DNA from: Sulfurovum sp.
GTDB taxonomy: Bacteria; Campylobacterota; Campylobacteria; Campylobacterales; Sulfurovaceae
Assembly: GCA_026989435.1 (NCBI GenBank)
Contig: JALSJI010000065.1
Location: 1 to 57,485 of the forward strand
Direction: 5' to 3'
Length of the DNA: 57,485 bases
Below are positions 44,353-52,167 of the stretch, piece by piece; position 1 is the first letter of the stretch; each line of letters begins with the position of its first letter. The notes under the pieces were generated by a model. That model worked only from the letters and a program-made list of their open reading frames with translations. It did not search any database and was not told the DNA's origin. Made by a program: the position numbers and the translations under genes.

Positions 44353-45026
44353 TGAAAAATTTACTTTTAATACTCACGCTTACCTATGCACTGGAAGCTA
44401 AAGTGCATATGCTGACAGAGGATATAAATATGGCTGTTGATGTGAAGTCTTGGATAGAGATAAAAAACCAAAACCTTACTAGACAAAAACATGACTACTC
44501 ATGTGGCAGTGCATCGCTTTCAACCATTTTGACACATTATTACAAGCAAGAGGTGATAGAAAAAGAGATACTTGATGCAGTAATGGGCATGAAAGGGCTA
44601 ACAAAAAACAGCTCCTTAGAGGAGTATAAAAAAGCCAATGGACTTTCCTTTTTGGATTTGAGTATTTTTGCCTTTAGTAAAGGGTTTAGAGCTATGGGAC
44701 TTGCACTTGACATGGAGTCGCTTAAAAAACTTAAAATACCCGTTATTTTGTATGTAAAAATAAGAGACAGTGAACACTTTAGTGTACTCAAAGGAATAGA
44801 TGAGAAGTATGCCTATCTAGCAGACCCCTCTTTTGGAAACACAAAGGTAAAGCTCTCCAAATTTAAAGAGATGTTTTATCAAAGAGATGATTTGAGACAT
44901 CCCGGTAAAATCTTGGCTATCTTCCCGCCTAAAGGAGAGACAGCTAAAGATATATCTTTTATGAAAGTACCAAAAGATTCAGGTTTGATAGCGGATGTGA
45001 TACGTTCACAGAGTATAAAAAAATAA
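44352..45026 (+). CDS. Periplasmic C39-like cysteine peptidase (FapD-like)
   Basis: The 224-residue protein has a short signal peptide (about 1-15). A C39-type catalytic layout follows: Cys in RQKHDYSCGSASLSTIL (about C51), His in DSEHFSVLKGI and Asp in LADPSFG. There is no ABC transporter attached, so it is a stand-alone periplasmic enzyme like FapD of Pseudomonas functional-amyloid loci. A barrel gene directly upstream matches the FapF partner idea. The start overlaps the barrel fragment by one base. Confidence 0.85.
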   Translation: MKNLLLILTLTYALEAKVHMLTEDINMAVDVKSWIEIKNQNLTRQKHDYSCGSASLSTILTHYYKQEVIEKEILDAVMGMKGLTKNSSLEEYKKANGLSFLDLSIFAFSKGFRAMGLALDMESLKKLKIPVILYVKIRDSEHFSVLKGIDEKYAYLADPSFGNTKVKLSKFKEMFYQRDDLRHPGKILAIFPPKGETAKDISFMKVPKDSGLIADVIRSQSIKK

Positions 45027-45038
45027 ATTCTTTATTGG

Positions 45039-46859
45039 TTAGCTATTACGCTTAATCCTCACCTTCTTCGGATCAAAAAGTGAAATTGCCTCTTTGACCA
45101 TAGGCTCCTCTAATAGGGTGGAGGGATCTTTTTCTTTTGCGGCTTCCGTCTCTCCCGATTCAGGGGCGATACAGGAGCTTTTCATCTCCATATCTTCGGT
45201 TATGGCGCTTGTCTCTGTCTCAAGGTGCGGGGGATTGATTTTAAGAGCTTCGGATGGCTTTTGTGTTTCCGTGTCCGTGTTTGCCAAAGCCGATGAAGCA
45301 TCAACTTCTTTTTTTTTAGCGATATTGACGATTTTAGTCTCTAACCCAAATACCTCTTTGACAAGCATACTGATTACACCCCAGTGTTTTATCAGTGATT
45401 TTTTATCTTCCCCTTGAGCTTGGGATTCCCAAGTGAGTTTGTTTTCTTCAAAAGAGACAAAACGTATATTGTTTTCGAAACATCCGCCCAAATCAAAATC
45501 TCTGTCAAATATTTTTTGAATCAGTGTTTCAAATCTCTTTTGATGTATGGCTTCTTTGGATCTTTCAGAGCTTGGAATAGGCTTTTTAGCCTCTATGGTT
45601 CTTTTTTCATCATCTTGCCGACTTACCGAGTTTTCCGCCGTGTCTAAAGATACCGGAGGCTGCTCTTTTTTAATGGAATTAGATTTTTGTTTAGGAAGTG
45701 TAGCAGTTATTTCATCTTGGGTAATGGTAATTACCTCTTTAGGGTTAGAGAGATTGGGAGCAGGCGTAGTGACCATAATCTCTGAAACTTCTACACCTTT
45801 AAGCTCATTTTCAAGGCCTCGAATCATAGTGTCTATATCTCTTATCTCTAAGCATTCTATCATTTTAAAGAGTGCCAAAGAGAGGACAAATTCCCCATCA
45901 CTTCCTAATGCAAGAAGGCTTTTAGACTCTGCAATGACTCTGAAAAAACGCTCTATGATCATGGGGCTTAATTGGCCGTTGTCACCTAGAAGTAGCTCTT
46001 TAAGATAGAGTGTAAGCTCATCGAGTATCATCTCTGCCTCATAATCGCGTGCTATATTGATAAAGTCCAATACCTTAGCCGTATTCTTTTGCATGATGTG
46101 ATGTAGCAGACTCTCTAGATGACTAGGCTCTATAATGCCAAGCATATTGGTAACGGTGGCTACATCAACAAAGTTTTTGGAGTAGACGATGGCCTGGTCT
46201 GTAAGCGTAAGCGAGTCTCTTAAACTTCCTGCTCCGGAGCGTGCCAAAATCTCAAGTGCATCTTTTTCATACCCTATATGCTCTTGATTAAGGATATACT
46301 CTAGGTGTTTTCGTACCAGACTTTGCGGGATTTTTTTAAATCTAAAGTGTTGTGTACGCGAAAGAATCGTCGCCGGTAGCTTTAAAGGATCTGTCGTTGC
46401 CAAGATAAATTTTACAAAATCAGGCGGCTCTTCCAGAGTCTTTAGCAGAGCATTAAAGGCCTGATTGGTAAGCATATGCACCTCATCGATAATAAAGATC
46501 TTAAAGCGTGCAGCACTTGGTTTGTATTTGGTATGTTCAATAAGCTCTTTAATGTCATCAATACCGCGATTACTTGCTGCATCCATTTCGATGATATCCA
46601 TATGGCTATTTTCGTTTGCCGTTTTACAGTGCATACAGTTCCCGCATGGTTTGGAGCTAGGACCTTTTTCACATAGCAGTGCTTTGGCAAAAATGCGTGC
46701 AGTAGAGGTCTTCCCGGAACCTCTAAGTCCGGAGAATAGATAGGCATGCGAGAGTCTCTTCCCGTCAAGAGCAAGCGACAGAGTCTGTGAGACTGCCTCT
46801 TGACCTATAAGGTCGTCAAACGTAGCAGGTCTATATTTTCTCGCTAAGGCTAAAGACAC
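45039..46859 (-). CDS. dnaX: DNA polymerase III subunits gamma/tau
   Basis: DnaX is the clamp-loader ATPase. The 606 residues contain Walker A GLRGSGKTSTARIFAKAL, a four-cysteine zinc site (CEKGPSSKPCGNCMHCKT), Walker B IIDEVHML and the SRT-type LSRTQHFRF motif, then a long low-complexity linker and a C-terminal tau region. An uninterrupted run of nine A (minus strand, 45317-45309, codons 515-517) could allow slippage to a shorter gamma form. It is divergent from the zinc protease gene. Confidence 0.96.
   Translation of the reverse strand: MSLALARKYRPATFDDLIGQEAVSQTLSLALDGKRLSHAYLFSGLRGSGKTSTARIFAKALLCEKGPSSKPCGNCMHCKTANENSHMDIIEMDAASNRGIDDIKELIEHTKYKPSAARFKIFIIDEVHMLTNQAFNALLKTLEEPPDFVKFILATTDPLKLPATILSRTQHFRFKKIPQSLVRKHLEYILNQEHIGYEKDALEILARSGAGSLRDSLTLTDQAIVYSKNFVDVATVTNMLGIIEPSHLESLLHHIMQKNTAKVLDFINIARDYEAEMILDELTLYLKELLLGDNGQLSPMIIERFFRVIAESKSLLALGSDGEFVLSLALFKMIECLEIRDIDTMIRGLENELKGVEVSEIMVTTPAPNLSNPKEVITITQDEITATLPKQKSNSIKKEQPPVSLDTAENSVSRQDDEKRTIEAKKPIPSSERSKEAIHQKRFETLIQKIFDRDFDLGGCFENNIRFVSFEENKLTWESQAQGEDKKSLIKHWGVISMLVKEVFGLETKIVNIAKKKEVDASSALANTDTETQKPSEALKINPPHLETETSAITEDMEMKSSCIAPESGETEAAKEKDPSTLLEEPMVKEAISLFDPKKVRIKRNS
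45309..45317 (-). promoter_or_regulatory. A9 run in dnaX, possible slippage site
   Basis: On the coding strand GCT is followed by nine A and GAAGTTGATG. One added A gives ...AGA AGT TGA, a stop two codons on, and would yield a protein of about 519 residues instead of 606. Thermus dnaX uses an A9 run in this way. Confidence 0.5.
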
Positions 46860-46915
46860 AATTGTTCCCCTATTTTGTATGATGAATATTGTAGTTAAAT
46901 TTTACTTTTGATTGG

Positions 46916-46921
46916 TATAAT
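46916..46921 (+). promoter_or_regulatory. Extended -10 promoter of the YpfJ-type protease gene
   Basis: TTGGTATAAT carries the TGn extension of an extended -10 element. It lies about 28 bp before ATG 46950, with GTGAGG as ribosome site between. Confidence 0.6.
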
Positions 46922-46949
46922 TAAAGAAATAAACTAAGTGAGGTTGAGT

Positions 46950-47846
46950 ATGAAATGGAGAGGCGGAAGAAGAAGTGCCAATGTAGATGACAGAAGGGCT
47001 TCATCAGGGGGAAGTACAAGGCGTGGAATGCCCTCTTTGGGTATGATGATGATGGTATGGCCGATGATAAAACCTTTACTCAAAACCAAATTTGGGTGGG
47101 CTGTTATCGGACTTGGTGCAGTAGCATATTTTTCCGGTTTTAATCCGCTTTCGCTTGTGGGAATGGGCGGAGGTAAAAAGGTGAGTGTTGCCAATGAAGC
47201 CAAAGACAATGAGATGGCGGCTTTTATGGCAACGACATTAGGTTATACTGAAGATGTATGGCGCAGTATACTCCCCCGATACGGTATAAGATACAAAGAA
47301 CCAAAAATGGTACTCTATCGCCAAGGTACAAAATCCGGTTGTGGTTTTGCAGATTCGGCTATGGGTCCTTTTTACTGCCCTGCGGATCAAACCATCTATA
47401 TAGATCAGAGTTTTTTTGACGAGCTGGCACATAAGCACTCTGCTCCCGGTGATTTTGCACAGGCTTATGTATTGGCTCATGAAGTGGGACATCATATTCA
47501 AAATATGCAAGGTATTTTAGATAAAGTACACAACAGTAAACGCGGCGGTATTTTCGGTAGCAGTGTGAGAGATAATGCCCTTCAAGTAAGGGTAGAATTA
47601 CAAGCAGACTGCTATGCCGGAGTGTGGGCACATCATGCGCAAAAAAAGTTTGGTATTCTTGAGCACGGTGATTTACAAGAGGCTATTAGAGCAGCAGCAT
47701 CCATAGGCGATGATGTGATGCAGCGAAAGGCAGGAAGACCTGTCAATCCGGACGGGTTTACACACGGTTCATCTCAACAGCGTATGGAGTGGCTGAAACG
47801 CGGGTTGAAAACAGGGGATTTGAGAGTATGTAATACTTTTGGGTAA
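46950..47846 (+). CDS. YpfJ-family neutral zinc metallopeptidase
   Basis: The 298-residue protein starts MKWRGGRRSANVDDRR, typical of the YpfJ/zinicin-like family. A membrane segment follows (about 45-70), and the zinc site is in VLAHEVGHHIQN with a downstream acidic ligand region ELQADCYAGVWA. ATG 46950 is favoured over the upstream GTG 46938 because GAGG lies at the right distance. The role is unknown. Confidence 0.93.
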   Translation: MKWRGGRRSANVDDRRASSGGSTRRGMPSLGMMMMVWPMIKPLLKTKFGWAVIGLGAVAYFSGFNPLSLVGMGGGKKVSVANEAKDNEMAAFMATTLGYTEDVWRSILPRYGIRYKEPKMVLYRQGTKSGCGFADSAMGPFYCPADQTIYIDQSFFDELAHKHSAPGDFAQAYVLAHEVGHHIQNMQGILDKVHNSKRGGIFGSSVRDNALQVRVELQADCYAGVWAHHAQKKFGILEHGDLQEAIRAAASIGDDVMQRKAGRPVNPDGFTHGSSQQRMEWLKRGLKTGDLRVCNTFG

Positions 47847-47924
47847 AGCGTTTTGGGATGATGAAAGAGAAGTATAAAAGTTGGGATTTTTATGCTTTTT
47901 TATATAAATTCCTCATTCATTGGC

Positions 47925-47930
47925 TATAAT
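47925..47930 (+). promoter_or_regulatory. Promoter -10 box of the leuS operon
   Basis: TTGGCTATAATTC includes TATAAT 28 bp before the leuS ATG, followed by GATGAGGAAAG as ribosome site. The same 13-base string occurs before rplY. Confidence 0.65.
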
Positions 47931-47957
47931 TCTCCAAAAGAATGATGAGGAAAGACA

Positions 47958-50399
47958 ATGCATTACAATCTAAGCCAGATTGAAGCCAAATGGCAGAAAA
48001 AATGGGATGAGGAGAGGGCTTTTGAACCTGACGATGCCTTAAGCAGAAAAAAGAAATATATCCTCTCTATGTTCCCTTTTCCCTCCGGAAGATTACATAT
48101 GGGACATGTAAGAAACTATGCTATTGGCGATGCTTTTGCCCGCTACTACAGAAAACAGGACTTTAATGTCCTGCACCCCATAGGTTGGGATGCTTTTGGT
48201 ATGCCGGCTGAAAATGCAGCTATTAAACACGCCAGACATCCTAAAGAGTGGACATATTCGAATATAGACTACATGCGAAAAGAGCTCAATACCCTTGGAC
48301 TCTCTTTTTCAAAATCACGTGAGTTTGCTACCTGCGACCCACTCTATACAAAGTGGGAACAAGAGTTTATTATCAAGATGTTTGAAGAGGGTTTGCTTTA
48401 CCGTGAGTCTACTAGAGTCAACTGGTGTGAGGATTGTCATACGGTACTTGCCAATGAACAAGTAGAAGAGGGGTGTTGCTGGAGATGTGACAATCCTGTG
48501 GAACTTCAAGAGATGCCGGGGTATTACCTGGACATCATCAAGTATGCAGATGACTTGTTGGATGATTTAAAACAGCTTGAGGGGAAATGGCCAAACCAAG
48601 TACTAACGATGCAAGAAAACTGGATAGGAAAATCACAAGGGCTTGAGTTTGACTTTGAACTTAGTGAAAGTTCTAAGGAGAAACTAGGCGGAAACTTTGA
48701 GAAGTACACGGTATTTACTACACGTCCTGATACCATTTACGGTGTAACCTATTCGGCGTTGGCTGCGGAACATCCTATAACAAAGTACTTATTAGACAAT
48801 GACTTGTTAGATGCAGACGTAGCAGAAAAAATAGTGACTATTGCTAATATGACAGAGATAGAACGTGCCAAAGAGGGTAAAGAGGGGTATGATTTGGGAC
48901 TGAGTGTCATTCACCCGCTCACACGTGAAGAGATACCCGTATGGACGGCAAACTTTGTACTTGCTTCATACGGCGGAGGGGCTGTGATGGCGGTACCTGC
49001 ACATGATGAGAGGGACTTTGAATTTGCCACTAAGTATGAGTTGCCTATCAAACGAGTAATATCCGGGGGAGATACTTTGCCTTATACGGCTGAGGGTATT
49101 TTAGAAAACTCAGAGTTGTTTACAGGGATGCGTAATGTCGATGCTAAAAAAGAGATTATTGCACGATTTGAGGCAAAAGCGTTGGGCAGGGGTACAACCA
49201 ACTACAAGTTAAGAAACTGGGGAATTTCCCGCCAGCGTTACTGGGGAGCACCTATACCGTTTGTGCATTGTGATGAGTGTGGTTTGGTGGCTGAAAAAAT
49301 AGAAAACTTACCGATAGCACTGCCTGAGGATATAGAGATAACAGGTGAAGGAAATCCCCTGGAAAGCCACCCGACATGGAAACATTGTAGCTGTCCTAAA
49401 TGTGGAAAAGAGGCGATACGCGAGACCGATACGCTTGATACTTTTGTGCAGTCTAGCTGGTATCAGTTTAGATATGCAACAAATCCTAACAAATGGAACG
49501 AGACGGGAATAGACAAAGAGGAAGCAAATTATTGGCTAGGTGTTGACCGGTATATAGGAGGGATAGAGCATGCCATTTTGCATCTACTCTATGCTCGATT
49601 CTTTACCAAAGTACTGCGTGACCTTGGTTACCATGAGATAGACGAGCCTTTTGAGAACCTGCTTACACAGGGTATGGTGCTTATGGATGGCGCCAAGATG
49701 TCTAAGTCTAAAGGCAATACCGTTGATCCGGATGCATTGATTGAGAAGTACGGTGCGGATACGGCACGTCTTTTTATTCTTTTTGCTGCCCCTCCTGCTA
49801 AAGAGTTGGAGTGGAACGACTCGGCAGTGGAGGGTGCGTTTAGGTTTATTAAAAAACTTTATGACAGAAAGTCTAAAGTTGATGCCAAAACATTACCGGA
49901 GATAGATCAAAGTAGCTTAACCAAAGAGAGTAAACTAGCACGCGTAAAGGTGTATGAGGCTCTACAAAAATCTACGGATGTGTATGAAAAGACATTTGCA
50001 TTTAATACCCTTATTGCTGCTTGTATGGAAGCACTCAATGCACTGGACAAACAGGATGATGCTAAGGTATGGACGGAGGGTATGTATATTATGTTAAATC
50101 TCTTAGAGCCTATTATCCCTCATGTGGCAACGGAGCTTTCTGAAATGTTATTTGCTAGAGAGAACTTGAGTGCAAAACTTGGGATAAAAGAAGAAGTATT
50201 TGTGCAAGAGAGTATCAACTATATGGTGATGATAGGCGGTAAGAAACGTACAGAAGTAGAAGTAAGTTCATCTGCTTCACGGGAGGAGATACTGGCACTC
50301 GCAAAAGAAGCAGGGGCTAAATGGCTAGAGGGTATGAGCATCACCAAAGAGATAATTGTGCCAAATAAGTTGGTGAACATAGCGGTAAAGCCCGATTGA
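47958..50399 (+). CDS. leuS: Leucyl-tRNA synthetase
   Basis: LeuS charges tRNA-Leu. The 813-residue class I enzyme has the HIGH-type HMGH ([21 protein letters not shown]), an editing CP1 domain with [12 protein letters not shown] and [16 protein letters not shown], and KMSKSKGN (about 600). The length is normal for the bacterial form. lptE follows 37 bp on, as in other Campylobacterota. Confidence 0.98.
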   Translation: MHYNLSQIEAKWQKKWDEERAFEPDDALSRKKKYILSMFPFPSGRLHMGHVRNYAIGDAFARYYRKQDFNVLHPIGWDAFGMPAENAAIKHARHPKEWTYSNIDYMRKELNTLGLSFSKSREFATCDPLYTKWEQEFIIKMFEEGLLYRESTRVNWCEDCHTVLANEQVEEGCCWRCDNPVELQEMPGYYLDIIKYADDLLDDLKQLEGKWPNQVLTMQENWIGKSQGLEFDFELSESSKEKLGGNFEKYTVFTTRPDTIYGVTYSALAAEHPITKYLLDNDLLDADVAEKIVTIANMTEIERAKEGKEGYDLGLSVIHPLTREEIPVWTANFVLASYGGGAVMAVPAHDERDFEFATKYELPIKRVISGGDTLPYTAEGILENSELFTGMRNVDAKKEIIARFEAKALGRGTTNYKLRNWGISRQRYWGAPIPFVHCDECGLVAEKIENLPIALPEDIEITGEGNPLESHPTWKHCSCPKCGKEAIRETDTLDTFVQSSWYQFRYATNPNKWNETGIDKEEANYWLGVDRYIGGIEHAILHLLYARFFTKVLRDLGYHEIDEPFENLLTQGMVLMDGAKMSKSKGNTVDPDALIEKYGADTARLFILFAAPPAKELEWNDSAVEGAFRFIKKLYDRKSKVDAKTLPEIDQSSLTKESKLARVKVYEALQKSTDVYEKTFAFNTLIAACMEALNALDKQDDAKVWTEGMYIMLNLLEPIIPHVATELSEMLFARENLSAKLGIKEEVFVQESINYMVMIGGKKRTEVEVSSSASREEILALAKEAGAKWLEGMSITKEIIVPNKLVNIAVKPD

Positions 50400-50436
50400 A
50401 TTTAAGATAAAATACAAGAAGGCAAAGGAATATAGC

Positions 50437-50988
50437 ATGAAACAACATAGCAAGCGTCTATATAAAAACAAGATATTGAAATGTTTCATTTTTTATTTGT
50501 TGTTCCTTTTAACAGCAGGATGTGGGTATAAGCCCTCTTCTCATGCTATAAGCCATATATTTGAAGATACGGTCTACCTAGAAGTGCTAGTGGACAAAAT
50601 AGAGCCTGAAAATGCTCCCTTTATCAAAGATGAATTGAGTCGTCTTGTCTATCAGCGTTTTAAAGGACGTGTTGCCGGTAAAGAGGAGGCAAAAAGTTAT
50701 ATACGTGTAAGATATGATGGAAGCACATTTACGCCCCTTGCTTATAAAAACGGTTATGTGGTGCGTTATCGTGCTAATATTCGTGTGCAGTTTGACATGC
50801 TGAACAAAGAGGGGAGAGTGAAAAAAAATATTAACACCGTACATGAAGCAGATATTCAAGCCTCGTCACTGACCTCATCTACATTGAGAACGGAGGCTAT
50901 TCGTAAAGGTCTGCAAAAAGCACTAGACGAGTTCCTGGCTTATGTAAGCGCCCGGGGGGTGCTCAAGGCAGAGAGTATCAAGCGGTGA
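50437..50988 (+). CDS. lptE: LPS-assembly lipoprotein LptE-like protein
   Basis: The 183-residue protein has a basic start, a signal peptide and lipobox LTAGC (Cys about 29). GYKPSSHAI and a mixed alpha/beta domain follow, matching the LptE/RlpB fold that plugs the LptD barrel. Sequence conservation in this family is low, but the position right after leuS is the classical lptE position. It overlaps folC by 4 nt (GTGA). Confidence 0.85.
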   Translation: MKQHSKRLYKNKILKCFIFYLLFLLTAGCGYKPSSHAISHIFEDTVYLEVLVDKIEPENAPFIKDELSRLVYQRFKGRVAGKEEAKSYIRVRYDGSTFTPLAYKNGYVVRYRANIRVQFDMLNKEGRVKKNINTVHEADIQASSLTSSTLRTEAIRKGLQKALDEFLAYVSARGVLKAESIKR

Positions 50989-52151
50989 AGCGTACAACTC
51001 TTGAAGGCTTTTTAAGCACAAAGCCCCTCTACTATAAAGAGATAGATCATACACGCATATATTATGCTTATACACTCCTCAAACCACATATTAAGCATCC
51101 CAAAACAGTGCATATCGTCGGTACGAACGGCAAAGGTTCAACAGGACGTATCTTAGCACATTTGGCAGCAAAGTCCAAACTAAGCGTAGGGCATTACTCT
51201 TCTCCTCACATTCTAAAGTTTAACGAACGTATCTGGCTCGATGGTTCGGATGCTTCAGATGAGACACTGCAGACGGCACACCGAGTACTTTTCGATATTT
51301 TGGGTGAAGAGATGGCTGATATACTCTCCTATTTTGAATATACCACGCTTTTGGCTTTTGTCGTATTTCAAGAGTGCGATTTAATGGTACTCGAAGCGGG
51401 CTTAGGCGGTGAATTCGATGCGACGAATGTATGTGATAAAGAGCTTAGTATCATCACCCCTATAGGTTTAGATCATCAGGCATTTTTAGGTGAGACGATT
51501 GAAGAGATAGCAGCTACGAAAATACGAAGTATTCAAGACAGAGTGTTGTTGGCACCGCAGATTTATGCCGAGGTAATAGAAATAGCTACCAAGATTTCCG
51601 GAGAAAAAGGTACAAAGCTATTTCTAAACGAGAAAGTAGAAACAAAAAACAAGCAGTTAGAAAAAATTGCCCAAGACAAAGGATGGGCTGATTATTTGAT
51701 ATCTAATGCTACCGTAGCGATGCAGGCTTTAGATATTCTGAATATTTCTTATAATGTGGATGATTTAATGGATTTAGAACTCTTTGGACGTTTCTATCCT
51801 CTCGCTAATAATATACGAATAGATGTAGGGCATAATCCTTTGGCAGCATCTGCCGTAGTAAACGCTTTAGATAAAAAAGTAGTACTTATCTATAACTCGT
51901 TGGATGATAAGGATTATGAAGAGGTTTTACGCATACTTAAACCTAAAGTGAAACGTGTGGAGATTATGAAGATTGATGCACAACGTGCTACAAGGTTGGA
52001 AGAGATAGAAAAAGCGTTAGAGACCGTAGGTTTAGAGTATAGCTACTATGAAAATAAAATAGATGAAAACGAAAACTATTTGGTTTTTGGGTCATTTTAT
52101 ACGGTAGAAGCATTTTTAAAACAAAGAGAAGTACAACACTCTATAAAATAA
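50985..52151 (+). CDS. folC: Folylpolyglutamate synthase/dihydrofolate synthase
   Basis: FolC adds glutamates to folates, and in many bacteria also makes dihydrofolate. The 388-residue Mur-ligase-type protein has the P-loop HIVGTNGKGSTGR, YSSPHILKFNERI, LEAGLGGEFDATN and DVGHNPLAA. It starts at GTG overlapping lptE. It belongs to the same pathway as the RAYT-PabB fusion, though far apart. Confidence 0.95.
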   Translation: MKRTTLEGFLSTKPLYYKEIDHTRIYYAYTLLKPHIKHPKTVHIVGTNGKGSTGRILAHLAAKSKLSVGHYSSPHILKFNERIWLDGSDASDETLQTAHRVLFDILGEEMADILSYFEYTTLLAFVVFQECDLMVLEAGLGGEFDATNVCDKELSIITPIGLDHQAFLGETIEEIAATKIRSIQDRVLLAPQIYAEVIEIATKISGEKGTKLFLNEKVETKNKQLEKIAQDKGWADYLISNATVAMQALDILNISYNVDDLMDLELFGRFYPLANNIRIDVGHNPLAASAVVNALDKKVVLIYNSLDDKDYEEVLRILKPKVKRVEIMKIDAQRATRLEEIEKALETVGLEYSYYENKIDENENYLVFGSFYTVEAFLKQREVQHSIK

Positions 52152-52167
52152 GGATAAAAAGTTATCT

